From Chitinophagaceae bacterium (GTDB lineage Bacteria > Bacteroidota > Bacteroidia > Chitinophagales > Chitinophagaceae): DNA of 64,000 bases. A model generated the notes under the pieces. That model did not search any database. It had not been told where the DNA came from and saw only the letters and a list, made by a program, of their open reading frames with translations. Location of the stretch: contig JADJVB010000013.1 of the NCBI GenBank assembly GCA_016710745.1, forward strand, positions 124,001-188,000, given 5' to 3'. Both the position numbers and the translations under genes were made by a program. Of this stretch, positions 34,447-43,172 are shown piece by piece (within the stretch, counting starts at the first letter, position 1; the number at the start of each line of letters is the position of its first letter).

Positions 34447-34899
34447 TTAATTAGCAAGTAAATCTTTAACCATATTGCTGATGGTTTTACCATCGGCTTT
34501 ACCGGCCAGTTGTTTGCTGGCAACGCCCATCACCTTACCCATTTCTGCTGGCGACGCGGCGCCGGTATCGGCAATTATTTTTGTTATAACCTCCCTTAAT
34601 TCGGCTTCGTCCATTTGCTTTGGTAAAAATTTTTCTATCACAGCCATTTCTTCTTTTTCTTTTGCAGCGAGGTCGTCCCGGCCCTGCTTTTCAAAGATCT
34701 CCAGCGAATCACGGCGCTGCTTCATCATCTTCTGTAAAAATTTCTGCTCAGTTGCTTCATCAATTTCGCCACCTGCCCCCGGGTCGGTTTTTGCTTTAAT
34801 GATCTCGGCTTTAATAGCCCGCAAGGCGCGTAAAACCCCTTCATTCCTGGCTTTCATGGCCTCTTTCATCTCGGTCATGATCTGTTGTTCTAATGGCAT
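34447..34899 (-). CDS. GatB/YqeY domain-containing protein
   Basis: A 150-residue soluble protein of the YqeY family, the same fold as the tail of GatB of the Glu/Asp-tRNA amidotransferase. Family features are LRALRAIKAEIIKAKTD near the N-terminus, KRRDSLEIFEKQGR, LPKQMDEAELREVI and the C-terminal MGKVMGVASKQLAGKADGK. Its biological role is not settled. It is followed by CvpA on the same strand. Confidence 0.9.
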   Translation of the reverse strand: MPLEQQIMTEMKEAMKARNEGVLRALRAIKAEIIKAKTDPGAGGEIDEATEQKFLQKMMKQRRDSLEIFEKQGRDDLAAKEKEEMAVIEKFLPKQMDEAELREVITKIIADTGAASPAEMGKVMGVASKQLAGKADGKTISNMVKDLLAN

Positions 34900-34992
34900 A
34901 GTGTTTATTTTAAATTAAGAGTAGTTTAAAAGTTTAGGGGTTAAGTAGTTTAGGGTCCAACTTGGCCATTGCTAATCGCAAACACATATTAT

Positions 34993-35337
34993 CTACTTTT
35001 GCTCCTTCAACTGTATGGCCCTGAATTTTTCAAAAAATTCTTTTGCAAACTTTTTCATATCGTCGCTCATTTCCTGTTGTTGGGTTGCCCGTTTAAAGGT
35101 ATCGGCCATACTCATCAACATCTGGTAATAAAAGTCGGCCATCTCATCCACCATCATGTCTTTTGTCCAAAGATCGATTCTCAAGGCTGTTTTATCCGTA
35201 CCATCCCAAAATGCCACACTCATCGCTTTGGCCTGCTGTACCATATTGGCCGTACTGTCGGTAGCTACCCAATTTATTTGTTCAGGAACTTTATTTGGAT
35301 CCAGCAGCACGTCGATTTTTATTGTTGATTGATTCAT
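34993..35337 (-). CDS. gldC: gliding motility protein GldC
   Basis: A 114-residue soluble protein matching GldC, an accessory of gliding motility and T9SS in Bacteroidota. It contains IKIDVLLDPNKVPEQINW, WDGTDKTALRIDLWTKDMMVDEM and a C-terminal helix rich in Met, Lys and Gln. The role of GldC is accessory and not fully understood. Its presence with two T9SS cargo genes in this window supports a T9SS-bearing organism. Confidence 0.9.
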   Translation of the reverse strand: MNQSTIKIDVLLDPNKVPEQINWVATDSTANMVQQAKAMSVAFWDGTDKTALRIDLWTKDMMVDEMADFYYQMLMSMADTFKRATQQQEMSDDMKKFAKEFFEKFRAIQLKEQK

Positions 35338-35435
35338 AATTTTTTAGTGAATGGTACGCACGATTTTATTTTGTGAACTGCAAAATTAACTCAAATTATG
35401 CCGACAAACACCATAACCAGGACAACCGCTTTTCT

Positions 35436-35454
35436 GCAGGCATAACCTGCCTGC
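35436..35454 (-). terminator. weak hairpin after the glycosyltransferase gene
   Basis: GCAGGC (35436-35441) and GCCTGC (35449-35454) form a perfect 6-bp stem with a 7-base loop, 46 bases beyond the glycosyltransferase stop. It lacks a U-tract. Apart from this, 35338-35499 shows nothing I recognise. Confidence 0.3.
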
Positions 35455-35499
35455 TGTTTATTTGTAATCTGTTGAATTCCTTAATACATAAAAAGGGTG

Positions 35500-36614
35500 T
35501 TAGCTGTCCACGGCTTTTTGAATACATTGCATGAGTAATTCGGCCGATTTTTCGCCCTGGTGCTCTTTTATCAGCAGTTTGCCTTCATCGGTTAGTGATT
35601 TTGCCAGGCTCTCATCTTTAAAGACCAACATCATGTTTTCAGCAATATTGGCGATGTTTTGGAAATCAACATACAAAGCAGCATTACCGCATATAGAACG
35701 CAAAGAACCGTTGTTGGACACGATCGCCGGAATCCCCGATTGAACAGCCTGGAGCACGGGTATCGCCAGATCGGTATACAAAACCGGGTAAACCAGGGCA
35801 TAGGCTGCTGCTATTACCGATGCGAGTTCACTCCGTGATAAATTTTCGAGGAGTACAACTTCGTTTCTGAATGTATAAGAGCTTAATTCTTTCTTAAAAA
35901 CATCGTCAACCATTCCTGTTATTAAAAGTAACATATTGCTTTTTTGCCTTTTCTTGAAAAGTGTAAAAGCTTTCAGGAGATTGATGAGATTGATTTGCCG
36001 GCTATCCCCCGGGCACAAAAAATAGGCCTTACTGTCGGCATATTGTTCTTTAATGCCTTCTTTACCTTCCCAAGGTACGGGCCTGAAAATATTTGCTACA
36101 GCAGGTCTGATAACAGCGATCGCTTCTTCACTTAATTGGTAATGGGCAGCCAATGTTGATCTGGCATATTCAGAAACGGCAGCCAATGAAGCCGCTTTTG
36201 TTAAAAAGGCGGCCGTAAATTTTTAAAGAACCTGACCTGTTTTTTTCTATTTGCCGAAGCCGGTTGCAAAAAGCTGCAATCGCTGATCAACAAACACTGC
36301 GGCACGTTGGTGCGAAGCGAACAGATGCCTTCAAGACTTAGAAAAACTTCGGCTTTGTGTTTGCGAAGTGTAGCCGGTATTTTATAATTAAACCAATATT
36401 GTAAACGAAGACTGGTCGTGGTTTCGGGACCCGCAATGACCGGCAGCACATTTTTTGCAAAAAGGCGATCCTGATCATAAGGCTTATCAAAAATAAAGAT
36501 AAACTGATGCCGGGGATAATTAGCAGTTAGTGCATCAAGCAGCGTAAATAAAAAATGTTCATAGGCTTCCGGCTGTTCATTTTTATTCAACCGGGTGTTA
36601 ACAGCAATGATCAT
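35500..36614 (-). pseudogene. family 1 (GT-B) glycosyltransferase, frameshifted
   Basis: A GT-B fold glycosyltransferase of about 371 residues if repaired. The first part (from ATG 36614, MIIAVNTRLNKNEQPEAYEH) is the acceptor half. The second contains AAVSEYARSTLA, FLCPGDSRQINLINLLKAF and the donor-site PVLYTDLAIPVLQAVQSGIPAIVSN, where the conserved EP/E-G pattern is reduced. The frame breaks at the plus-strand A5 run 36203-36207. One more base gives RPPFLTKAASLAAVSEYA. It lies between the CNNM gene and gldC. Donor and acceptor sugars are unknown. Confidence 0.82.
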
Positions 36615-36644
36615 GTCATATTAATATAAGCGCACTAAATGAAT

Positions 36645-37931
36645 TTATTTTAACAGCTTAAGTTTCACCATTTCTATACGGGTGTCACTTACATTTAAGA
36701 TGTCGATCTCAAATTGGCCAACGATTATATGTTCTTTTAGTTTAGGAATCCGTTCATGATTTTTGATAATATAGCCCGATAGTGTTTCCGTTTCCTCATC
36801 ATCCGGAAAAATAAGGCCATATTTTTCTGTTATCAGGTCGAGTTCCATCCTGCCACTGAAAATAAATTCATCGGCCGATAATTGCTTGTCAACAAATTCC
36901 TCGGTATCGTATTCGTCTTTTATCTCTCCAAAGATCTCTTCCAGCAGGTCTTCCATGGTAACGATACCGGCCGTACCGCCAAATTCATCAATAACCCAGG
37001 CAATGGATTTTCGTTCTTTGCTGAATTTATTCATCAGGTCGGTAGCATTCATGCTTTCGGGCACCGTGGGAATGGGCAATAGAATTTCATTGACCGTAGC
37101 CGGTTTTTTGAACAGGTCGAGTTGATGGATATAACCGGTGATGCTGTCGATATTTTCATCATACACCACCAGCTTGCTTAAATGTGTTTCGATAAATTTC
37201 GACTTTACTTCCTCAATGGTAGCGTTGCTGTTTATGCCTTCAATTTCTTTTCGGGGTATCAAACATTCCCGAAGCCTGGTTTCGCTTAACGATAAGGCAT
37301 TTTCAAACAATTCTTTATTGATCTCGCTGCTGTCTTCTTCTTCGTGGGTTTTACTTTGCTGAATAAAATGTTCCAGGTCTACCTTGCTGAACATATCTTT
37401 TTTGTTGTTGATCTTTACATTGAGGATGTATTTCAATATCCATTCGGCAATATCAACAAAATAAATGCCGATGGCAGAAAATAGCCAGTAAAAGAACTGC
37501 ACCGTGCTGCTGATCATATTTGAGCTGAGGATGCTGTTGTTTCGTGCCCTGAAAAAGGCTTTAGCTAAAAATTCAACAAAGAGTACAATAATTGTCGACA
37601 GCACCGTTTCAACAAAAAGTTTGATATATTTCACCGATTCGGTAAGCGAAGCGGGAAGTTTTTGTTGGATCCAATGCCAGATGGGGAACAACATATCAAC
37701 CACCAACAGGCCGTACACCACAAAAACCAGGTTAATACCCACCAGTGTGGTGCCAATAAAACGGGCCGGCCGATCGGCATAAAATCCCCAAAGCTTTCCG
37801 CTTTTTGTACCCTGTTTGCGGTTTAGTTCGATAGATAATTTATTGGCTGATATAAATGCGATCTCTATACCGGCAAAAAAGCCAATCAGTAACAGGGATG
37901 CAATAATGGCAATAAACGCGGTCCAATCCAT
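36645..37931 (-). CDS. hemolysin/CNNM-type membrane protein with CBS and CorC/HlyC domains
   Basis: A 428-residue protein. A DUF21/CNNM membrane region covers about residues 1-190 with three to four spans (SLLLIGFFAGIEIAFISANK). Two CBS domains cover about 215-335 and contain VDEFGGTAGIVTMEDLLEEIFGEI. A CorC/HlyC domain follows to the end. Homologues act in divalent-cation (Mg) efflux or sensing, and the old hemolysin label is historical. It is not the GldE paralogue, judging by the N-terminus. It ends 30 bases before the glycosyltransferase start. Confidence 0.88.
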   Translation of the reverse strand: MDWTAFIAIIASLLLIGFFAGIEIAFISANKLSIELNRKQGTKSGKLWGFYADRPARFIGTTLVGINLVFVVYGLLVVDMLFPIWHWIQQKLPASLTESVKYIKLFVETVLSTIIVLFVEFLAKAFFRARNNSILSSNMISSTVQFFYWLFSAIGIYFVDIAEWILKYILNVKINNKKDMFSKVDLEHFIQQSKTHEEEDSSEINKELFENALSLSETRLRECLIPRKEIEGINSNATIEEVKSKFIETHLSKLVVYDENIDSITGYIHQLDLFKKPATVNEILLPIPTVPESMNATDLMNKFSKERKSIAWVIDEFGGTAGIVTMEDLLEEIFGEIKDEYDTEEFVDKQLSADEFIFSGRMELDLITEKYGLIFPDDEETETLSGYIIKNHERIPKLKEHIIVGQFEIDILNVSDTRIEMVKLKLLK

Positions 37932-37964
37932 ACCTTAAAAATAAGAAAGAGTATTTTAAAACAA

Positions 37965-38537
37965 TCATTTAGCTATAAATTCAGCGATAATGCCGGCGGC
38001 TTCGGTACAGGCACGCTCCAGGTGATCGTTGGTAATGGTTTTGTTGAAATGCTCTTTGAATGAGAGTTCATACGAAGCTTTATTTATCCTCGCCGACAGC
38101 GACTCGGGGGTTTCGGTGCCCCGGCTCTCCAATCGTTTTTTTAATTCATCAATTGAAGGAGCCTGGATAAACAGGCTGATAGCGCTGCCCGGGTATTGTT
38201 GTTGCACATGTATGGCACCTTTAACATCTATATCGAGTACCGGGATCCTGTTTTCCTGCCAGATCTTTTCCAGTTCTGATTTCAGGGTGCCATAATATTT
38301 TCCTTGATACACCATTTCCCATTCTACAAACTCGTTGTTATGAATTTTTGTTTTGAATTCTTCGGTACTCATGAAATGGTAATCAACCCCGTTTTTTTCA
38401 TTCCCTCTCGGATTTCTGGTGGCTGCAGATACAGAAAATGCCAACTGTGGAAAGGTTTTCATCAGGTAGCGGGTGATCGACGTTTTACCTGCACCCGAAG
38501 GGGCAGTTATAATAATGAGTTTGTTGGAAACGGGCAT
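37965..38537 (-). CDS. gmk: guanylate kinase
   Basis: A 190-residue kinase phosphorylating GMP. The P-loop TAPSGAGKTSI is at residues 11-21, the GMP-binding FSVSAATRNPRGNEKNGVDY is near residue 36, and LDIDVKGAIHVQ is near residue 97. I chose ATG 38537 (MPVSNKLIIITAPSG). A longer frame to 38600 adds an unlike-family N-terminus that overlaps the lipoprotein gene behind it. Family length. Confidence 0.95.
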   Translation of the reverse strand: MPVSNKLIIITAPSGAGKTSITRYLMKTFPQLAFSVSAATRNPRGNEKNGVDYHFMSTEEFKTKIHNNEFVEWEMVYQGKYYGTLKSELEKIWQENRIPVLDIDVKGAIHVQQQYPGSAISLFIQAPSIDELKKRLESRGTETPESLSARINKASYELSFKEHFNKTITNDHLERACTEAAGIIAEFIAK

Positions 38538-38550
38538 CAGTAAAAAATAT

Positions 38551-38812
38551 TTAATTCGGTTTAAAATGCAAGATAACGGCCGTATTTTCGGCGTACCCAC
38601 TCAGCACGAGTTCATTTTCGGTGATCGTTTTTATCATATACCTGTTTACCGTGTTTTTTGATTCCGGTGTGCAAATCAAAATTTTATCGTCGTTCATCAA
38701 TTCGTAATGTCCCCGAACTGCTCTTGGTTAGTAACGCTACGGTTTTATTTCTACAGGAACCGAAGATCAAGATGGTCATACTTAAAAGAATCATTGGCAT
38801 TAATTTTTTCAT
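38551..38812 (-). pseudogene. small lipoprotein gene of unknown function, frameshifted
   Basis: Read directly in the gap between murA and gmk. ATG 38812 begins MKKLMPMILLSMTILIFGSC, a lipoprotein signal with the lipobox Cys at residue 20. The frame then hits a stop after 42 residues. Removing one base from the plus-strand C4 run at 38711-38714 opens a second half, with SSSGHYELMNDDKILICT ahead of the junction and VILHFKPN at the end. That makes an 86-residue protein stopping at 38551. The clean N-terminus, continuous protein-like second half and fit between neighbours support a real gene with one extra G. It is probably a periplasmic-facing lipoprotein; no family is recognised. Confidence 0.7.
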
Positions 38813-38822
38813 AACTCAAAAA

Positions 38823-40130
38823 TTAATTGATTCTTTTTATATCGGCTCCCAGGTTTCTCAACCGGTCATCTATATTTTGGTAACCCCTGTCAATCTGTTC
38901 AATATTCTGTATCGTGCTTTTGCCCTGCGCACTTAAAGCGGCAATCAGTAAGGCCACACCCGCACGGATATCGGGGCTGCTCATGGTTATACCCCTGAGC
39001 TGCTGCTCACGCTCCAGGCCAATAACTACGGCACGGTGCGGGTCGCAGAGGATGATCTGGGCACCCATATCGATCAGTTTGTCTACAAAGAATAGGCGGC
39101 TCTCAAACATTTTCTGGTGAATGAGTACACTGCCTTTTGCCTGGGTGGCGGTAACTAAAATAATGCTCAGCAGATCGGGGGTAAATCCCGGCCAGGGATG
39201 ATCGTACACGGTGAGCACGCCGCCATCCATATATTTTTCAATCTCATACATTTCCTGTGATGGGATATGAATATCATCGCCTCTAAAATCCATTTGAATG
39301 CCCAGTTGTTTGAATCGTTCGGGAATAACGCCCAAATGTTCGATGCCGGCATTTTTTATGGTGATATCGCTTTGTGTCATGGCCGCCAGTCCGATAAATG
39401 AACCCACTTCGATCATGTCGGGCAGCATTTTATGATCGGTGCCGCCCAGTGCCTCAACCCCGGCGACGGTAAGCATATTGCTGCCCACGCCGCTGATCTT
39501 TGCACCCATACGAATGAGCATTTTGCATAACTGTTGCAGGTAGGGTTCGCAGGCAGCATTGTAAATGGTGGTTGTTCCGGAAGCCATAGTAGCCGCCATT
39601 AAAATATTGGCTGTGCCGGTAACACTGGGTTCATCGAGCAGGATATGGGTGCCTGTTAAGCCGGTGGTTTCCAGGTGAAAAAATCCATCTTCGGTATCAT
39701 AAGCAAATTTGGCACCCAGTTTTTCGAAGCCGGTGATATGGGTATCCAGTCTTCTCCGCCCTATTTTATCTCCGCCTGGTTTGGGAATATATGCTTTTTT
39801 GAACCGGGCAAGCATGGGGCCGGCTAGCATAACAGAGCCCCGCAGTTTGCCACTTTTTTTATGATAGGCTTCGCTGTGCAGGTATTCTACGTCAACATCA
39901 TCTGCCTGGAAGATACAGGTATCCCGGCTTACCCTGTTTATTTTAACTTTCATTTCGCCCAGCAATTCGATCAGCAGGTTCACATCAATAATATCGGGGA
40001 TATTGCTAACTTTAATTTTTTCCGGACTCAACAATACAGCCGAAATAATTTGCAGGGCTTCGTTTTTGGCGCCCTGCGGTGTTATCTCACCCGAAAGTTT
40101 TTTTCCTCCTCTTACTTCAAATGATTGCAT
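38823..40130 (-). CDS. murA: UDP-N-acetylglucosamine 1-carboxyvinyltransferase, Asp-type active site
   Basis: A 435-residue enzyme of the first committed step of peptidoglycan synthesis. It has the N-terminal GAKNEAL (Lys about 22) and the usual inside-out barrel repeats. At the position of the catalytic Cys loop (PGGCxIGxRP in most bacteria) it reads PGGDKIGRRRLD, so Asp is at about residue 121 (codon 39768-39770). Cys-to-Asp MurA variants work but do not react with fosfomycin. This is usual in Bacteroidota. It lies on the minus strand after the DUF4290 gene, from which it is separated by a terminator, so it has its own promoter. Confidence 0.95.
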   Translation of the reverse strand: MQSFEVRGGKKLSGEITPQGAKNEALQIISAVLLSPEKIKVSNIPDIIDVNLLIELLGEMKVKINRVSRDTCIFQADDVDVEYLHSEAYHKKSGKLRGSVMLAGPMLARFKKAYIPKPGGDKIGRRRLDTHITGFEKLGAKFAYDTEDGFFHLETTGLTGTHILLDEPSVTGTANILMAATMASGTTTIYNAACEPYLQQLCKMLIRMGAKISGVGSNMLTVAGVEALGGTDHKMLPDMIEVGSFIGLAAMTQSDITIKNAGIEHLGVIPERFKQLGIQMDFRGDDIHIPSQEMYEIEKYMDGGVLTVYDHPWPGFTPDLLSIILVTATQAKGSVLIHQKMFESRLFFVDKLIDMGAQIILCDPHRAVVIGLEREQQLRGITMSSPDIRAGVALLIAALSAQGKSTIQNIEQIDRGYQNIDDRLRNLGADIKRIN

Positions 40131-40194
40131 ACGATATTTTTACGCGAATTAAAATGAATTACACGAATTACACGAATTATTTGAATGAAATAAA

Positions 40195-40220
40195 AAAACC
40201 TGACTTTAAAATCAGGTTTT
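40195..40220 (-). terminator. intrinsic terminator of the DUF4290 gene
   Basis: AAAACCTGA (40195-40203) pairs with TCAGGTTTT (40212-40220), a 9-bp stem with an 8-base loop. On the minus strand it runs into TTTTTTTATTTC. It lies 40 bases after the DUF4290 stop. Next to it, AATTACACG-type 9-bp units repeat in 40144-40183, in the murA leader. Confidence 0.8.
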
Positions 40221-40259
40221 AATAATTCTTGTAATTCGGTTGATTTGTATAAGTAAATA

Positions 40260-41027
40260 TTAATACCTTTTTTTAAAATTCCGATTGCCGCTTCTGTTGT
40301 CGCCGCTATTGCCGCCTCTGTTGTCTCTTCCACCACCCCGGTTATCCCGGCTGCCGGTTCCACCTCGGTTGTCTCTGCCTCCACCTGTGTTACTCCGGGT
40401 GCCATAATTTTTACGATAGTTACCGCTTCCGCTTCGTTTGCCATAATCATCCCGGTCGTCGCGGGTATCAACACGATGTTTCACAAACGGGCGGTTGTTG
40501 AATTCCAGTTCGCCCTTGGTCATGCTCGATAATTCGGTTTGAATATTATCATCATGTACCAGTTCTTTATGCCAGTTGCTGTAAGTAAGTTTCATGTAAT
40601 AGGCAATGGCATTGGCAAAGCCCTGTTTCTTTTCGGGGTTTTCCTCTTTCAGTGCCTTATCAATAACAATTTCAATATTTTTTCCGAGGTGATTGAACTT
40701 AGGATATCTTTTTGGATAAGTAAGCCGTTCGGGTTTGGCTTTCAATGTTTCCCGTGTTGGTATCGGGTAAGGGCTTTCTACATCCAGCGTAAAATCGCTG
40801 ATGAGGAAAAGGTGATCCCATAATTTATGACGGAAATCCTCCACATTTTTTAAATGCGGGTTTAAGAATCCCATCAATTCTATAACAGCATAGGCATTGC
40901 GCTGCCTTTCTTCCTTATCTTCAATAGTTAGCAGGTATTCCACCATTTTTTGAATATGTCGTCCATATTCACGCATGATCAGAAAATTCCTGGTAGTATT
41001 GTACTCCATGTTCTCGGTATTAAGCAT
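40260..41027 (-). CDS. DUF4290 protein with Gly/Arg/Asn-rich tail
   Basis: A 255-residue protein. Residues about 1-190 match the DUF4290 family of Bacteroidota (YNTTRNFLIMREYGRHIQKM, FLNPHLKNVEDFRHKLWDHL, KFNHLGKNIEIVIDKAL). The remaining 60 residues are almost only G, R, N, D and S with repeats of RDNRGG, an RGG-like disordered tail ending NFKKRY. Such tails commonly bind RNA or nucleic acid. No function is established for DUF4290. A second ATG lies 18 bases into the gene (MEYNTTRN). Confidence 0.85.
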   Translation of the reverse strand: MLNTENMEYNTTRNFLIMREYGRHIQKMVEYLLTIEDKEERQRNAYAVIELMGFLNPHLKNVEDFRHKLWDHLFLISDFTLDVESPYPIPTRETLKAKPERLTYPKRYPKFNHLGKNIEIVIDKALKEENPEKKQGFANAIAYYMKLTYSNWHKELVHDDNIQTELSSMTKGELEFNNRPFVKHRVDTRDDRDDYGKRSGSGNYRKNYGTRSNTGGGRDNRGGTGSRDNRGGGRDNRGGNSGDNRSGNRNFKKRY

Positions 41028-41100
41028 AGCACAAATGTAAGCTAATCCAGTTCATTTTTCGTGCTGAAAAACAAAACAGGCGGGTTTATAGCCATTTTTA

Positions 41101-41505
41101 TTATAAATATTTTATAGTGCACCAGGTATAGGCAGTTAAAATCCCAAAACTGTCGGCCGCCCAGTCAAACAGGTCGAAGCTCCGGTCGGGAATAAAAAAA
41201 TGCTGGATGAATTCGGTTGTTATTCCCCAAACGATGGCTGCCAGCGAAATTTTAATGATGATATTTTTTTTTACTCTGGTTGCCAGGTTGAATTTGGTAA
41301 CCGGGTAAATAAACAAAAAACTTAATACGCCAAAGAGGCCGGCATGCACCCATTTGTCGAAATAGATATCGTTGAGCCAGGTTTCGGGTGTAGGGATCTC
41401 GCTGCCCGGTAAACAAATTAAAACCAAAACAAGAAAAAACCAGACAATGCCTGGTATGAATTTTTTAACCGGGTACTCTTTTAATGGAGTTGACTGATTA
41501 TTCAT
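41101..41505 (-). CDS. VanZ-like family membrane protein
   Basis: A 134-residue protein with four hydrophobic spans and the VanZ signature. It has FIPGIVWFFLVLVLICLPG, then the conserved WVHAGLFGVLSFLFIYPV with His, and a central FIQHFFIPDRSFDLFDWAADSFGIL. VanZ-like proteins are named after a teicoplanin-resistance accessory but most have no known role. It lies 12 bases after gcvH and is probably co-transcribed with it. Confidence 0.85.
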   Translation of the reverse strand: MNNQSTPLKEYPVKKFIPGIVWFFLVLVLICLPGSEIPTPETWLNDIYFDKWVHAGLFGVLSFLFIYPVTKFNLATRVKKNIIIKISLAAIVWGITTEFIQHFFIPDRSFDLFDWAADSFGILTAYTWCTIKYL

Positions 41506-41517
41506 TCGGTTTAATAG

Positions 41518-41895
41518 CTAGGCAACCGAAGCGCTATAGGCTTCAGCGTTCATTAGTTTATCGATATCGGCTGCGTCTTTTACCGTCATTTTTACCATCC
41601 AGCCATCGCCATACGGATCACTGTTAACCAATTCGGGATTGGCGTCCAGTTTGGGATTTGTTTCGATAATGGTGCCGGCAACGGGCAGAAAAAGGTCACT
41701 TACTGTTTTAACCGCTTCAACCGAGCCAAATATTGCTTCGGCTTTCAGTTCCGTTCCTTTTGATGTTATGTCGATGTACACGATATCGCCCAGTTCGCGT
41801 TGAGCAAAATCCGTAATGCCAATCGTGGCCGTTGTTCCATCTATGGAAACCCATTCGTGGTCCTTGGTGTAGCGAAGATTTTCGGGAAAATTCAT
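41518..41895 (-). CDS. gcvH: glycine cleavage system H protein
   Basis: A 125-residue lipoyl carrier of the glycine cleavage complex, also a relay for lipoylation. It contains LRYTKDHEWVSIDG at the N-terminus, TIGITDFAQRELGDIVYID, and FGSVEAVKTVSDLFLPV with the lipoyl Lys near residue 63. The other cleavage-system genes are not in the window. It precedes the VanZ-like gene by 12 bases. Confidence 0.95.
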   Translation of the reverse strand: MNFPENLRYTKDHEWVSIDGTTATIGITDFAQRELGDIVYIDITSKGTELKAEAIFGSVEAVKTVSDLFLPVAGTIIETNPKLDANPELVNSDPYGDGWMVKMTVKDAADIDKLMNAEAYSASVA

Positions 41896-41981
41896 GATGT
41901 AAAATTTGAGGTTACTTATTTATCTGCAAATTAAGGGTTTTAACCCGATACAGCCATCGGAAAGGGCTATCACCGTTTAAA

Positions 41982-42734
41982 CTATTTTATCACTTCAATA
42001 TACATCCGCACATCACCAATGGGCCGGTTACCGGGTGCCGTACGAACAGACGCAATTTTGTCAACCACATCCAGTCCGCTTTCCACCTCACCAAAAACGG
42101 TGTAGTTCATATCCAATGGTGGGTAGCCGCCAATAGTTTTATAAGTATTTCGCTGTTCTGCCGTGTATTTTACCGGTCGTTGCGAATCCATATTATTTAA
42201 ATCGGCATCGCTCCATTTTTTACCCTGTACAATATAAAACTGGCAACCACTGCTAGCTTTTTCGGGATTCACCTGATCCGGCATCCTGGCTGCAGCCAAA
42301 GCCCCTTTTTTGTGATATAATGCCGGATTGAAGTCGGCGGGAATCGTGTAACCAATATCCCCACTACCCAGCATCTGACCGGGTTGGGCATTTTTACTTT
42401 GCGGGTCTCCACCCTGGATCATAAATGCATTCATCACCCGGTGAAATAAAAGGCTGTCGAAAAAATGTTCGTTGGCCAGTTTGATAAAATTATCGCGGTG
42501 AGCAGGGGTTTCGTCATAGAGACGCAGTACAATAACGCCCGAGTCGGTGGTAAGTTTTACCCTTACGCCGGGTAACATGACCGGTTTAGTGGTTTTTACG
42601 GTACCGGGTGTTTTTGCAACAGTTTTCTTAACCGCTGTTTTTTGTACCGGTTTTTTTGCGGTTTGGGCAGCTACATGTACGGTAAAAAAACTTACCAGGA
42701 TAAGCGTCATTAAAGTTTTCATTTTGTGCATCAT
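41982..42734 (-). CDS. cyclophilin-type peptidyl-prolyl isomerase
   Basis: A 250-residue secreted isomerase. A signal peptide (about residues 1-23) is followed by an Ala/Lys/Thr/Pro-rich linker to about residue 55 and a cyclophilin domain. The domain has FFDSLLFHRVMNAFMIQGGDP and FYIVQGKKWSD, with YTVFGEVESGLDVVDKI near the end. It likely helps fold envelope proteins. The start region has several ATGs (MMHKMK). The first overlaps the stop of the upstream gene (ATGA-type), so the two are coupled. Confidence 0.9.
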   Translation of the reverse strand: MMHKMKTLMTLILVSFFTVHVAAQTAKKPVQKTAVKKTVAKTPGTVKTTKPVMLPGVRVKLTTDSGVIVLRLYDETPAHRDNFIKLANEHFFDSLLFHRVMNAFMIQGGDPQSKNAQPGQMLGSGDIGYTIPADFNPALYHKKGALAAARMPDQVNPEKASSGCQFYIVQGKKWSDADLNNMDSQRPVKYTAEQRNTYKTIGGYPPLDMNYTVFGEVESGLDVVDKIASVRTAPGNRPIGDVRMYIEVIK

Positions 42735-43087
42735 TCGTCTATAAAATTTTGGTTTTGAAAATATAATAAAATATGGTCTTTAAGAAAGTTTTCCTGCTCC
42801 ATCATAATGATGTCGGGCAGGGGTTTCAACTGTTTAAAATGAGGCCAGCCTTCTTCATCATTTCCCTCCGAAATATAGTATCCACTCAAAGAAAGTACGG
42901 AACACACGGCAATGTGCATCAGGTCTTGTTTTTCTTCCTTACTGAAATCCTGTTTGCCACTTCCCAGTTCCTGGATCCCTATTAAAAAAAGAATACCGTC
43001 CATATCGGGTTTGATGCCAAATCGTTCTTTTAATTTAATGCGTAATTTAAGCCAACGTACCTGTAAATCGTCTTTTACATGCTGCAT
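42731..43087 (-). CDS. conserved small protein of unknown function
   Basis: A 118-residue soluble, mostly helical protein starting at ATG 43087 (MQHVKDDLQVRWLKLRIKL). No domain is recognised. It is mildly acidic in the middle and has a hydrophobic core helix (MDGILFLIGIQEL; LMHIAVCSVLSL). A longer frame to 43111 adds a hydrophobic stretch with no clear advantage. It overlaps the cyclophilin gene by 4 bases and is probably its operon partner. Confidence 0.7.
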   Translation of the reverse strand: MQHVKDDLQVRWLKLRIKLKERFGIKPDMDGILFLIGIQELGSGKQDFSKEEKQDLMHIAVCSVLSLSGYYISEGNDEEGWPHFKQLKPLPDIIMMEQENFLKDHILLYFQNQNFIDE

Positions 43088-43172
43088 GGCTGCAAATATA
43101 AATAATAGCAAACGGATGAGGCAGATTGAATGGATTTTAACGAAAAAAAATTGAACTTTAATGGCTTTTTAA

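Noticed and set aside
36645..37931. Assignment of the CNNM/CorC protein as GldE
   Set aside because: The domain order is shared, but the N-terminal membrane sequence looks like the general hemolysin-type paralogue. The motility-specific name is not supported.
40144..40183. A seventh heptad element in the murA leader
   Set aside because: The AATTACACG-type units repeat with period 9, not 7, so it was not grouped with the heptad family.
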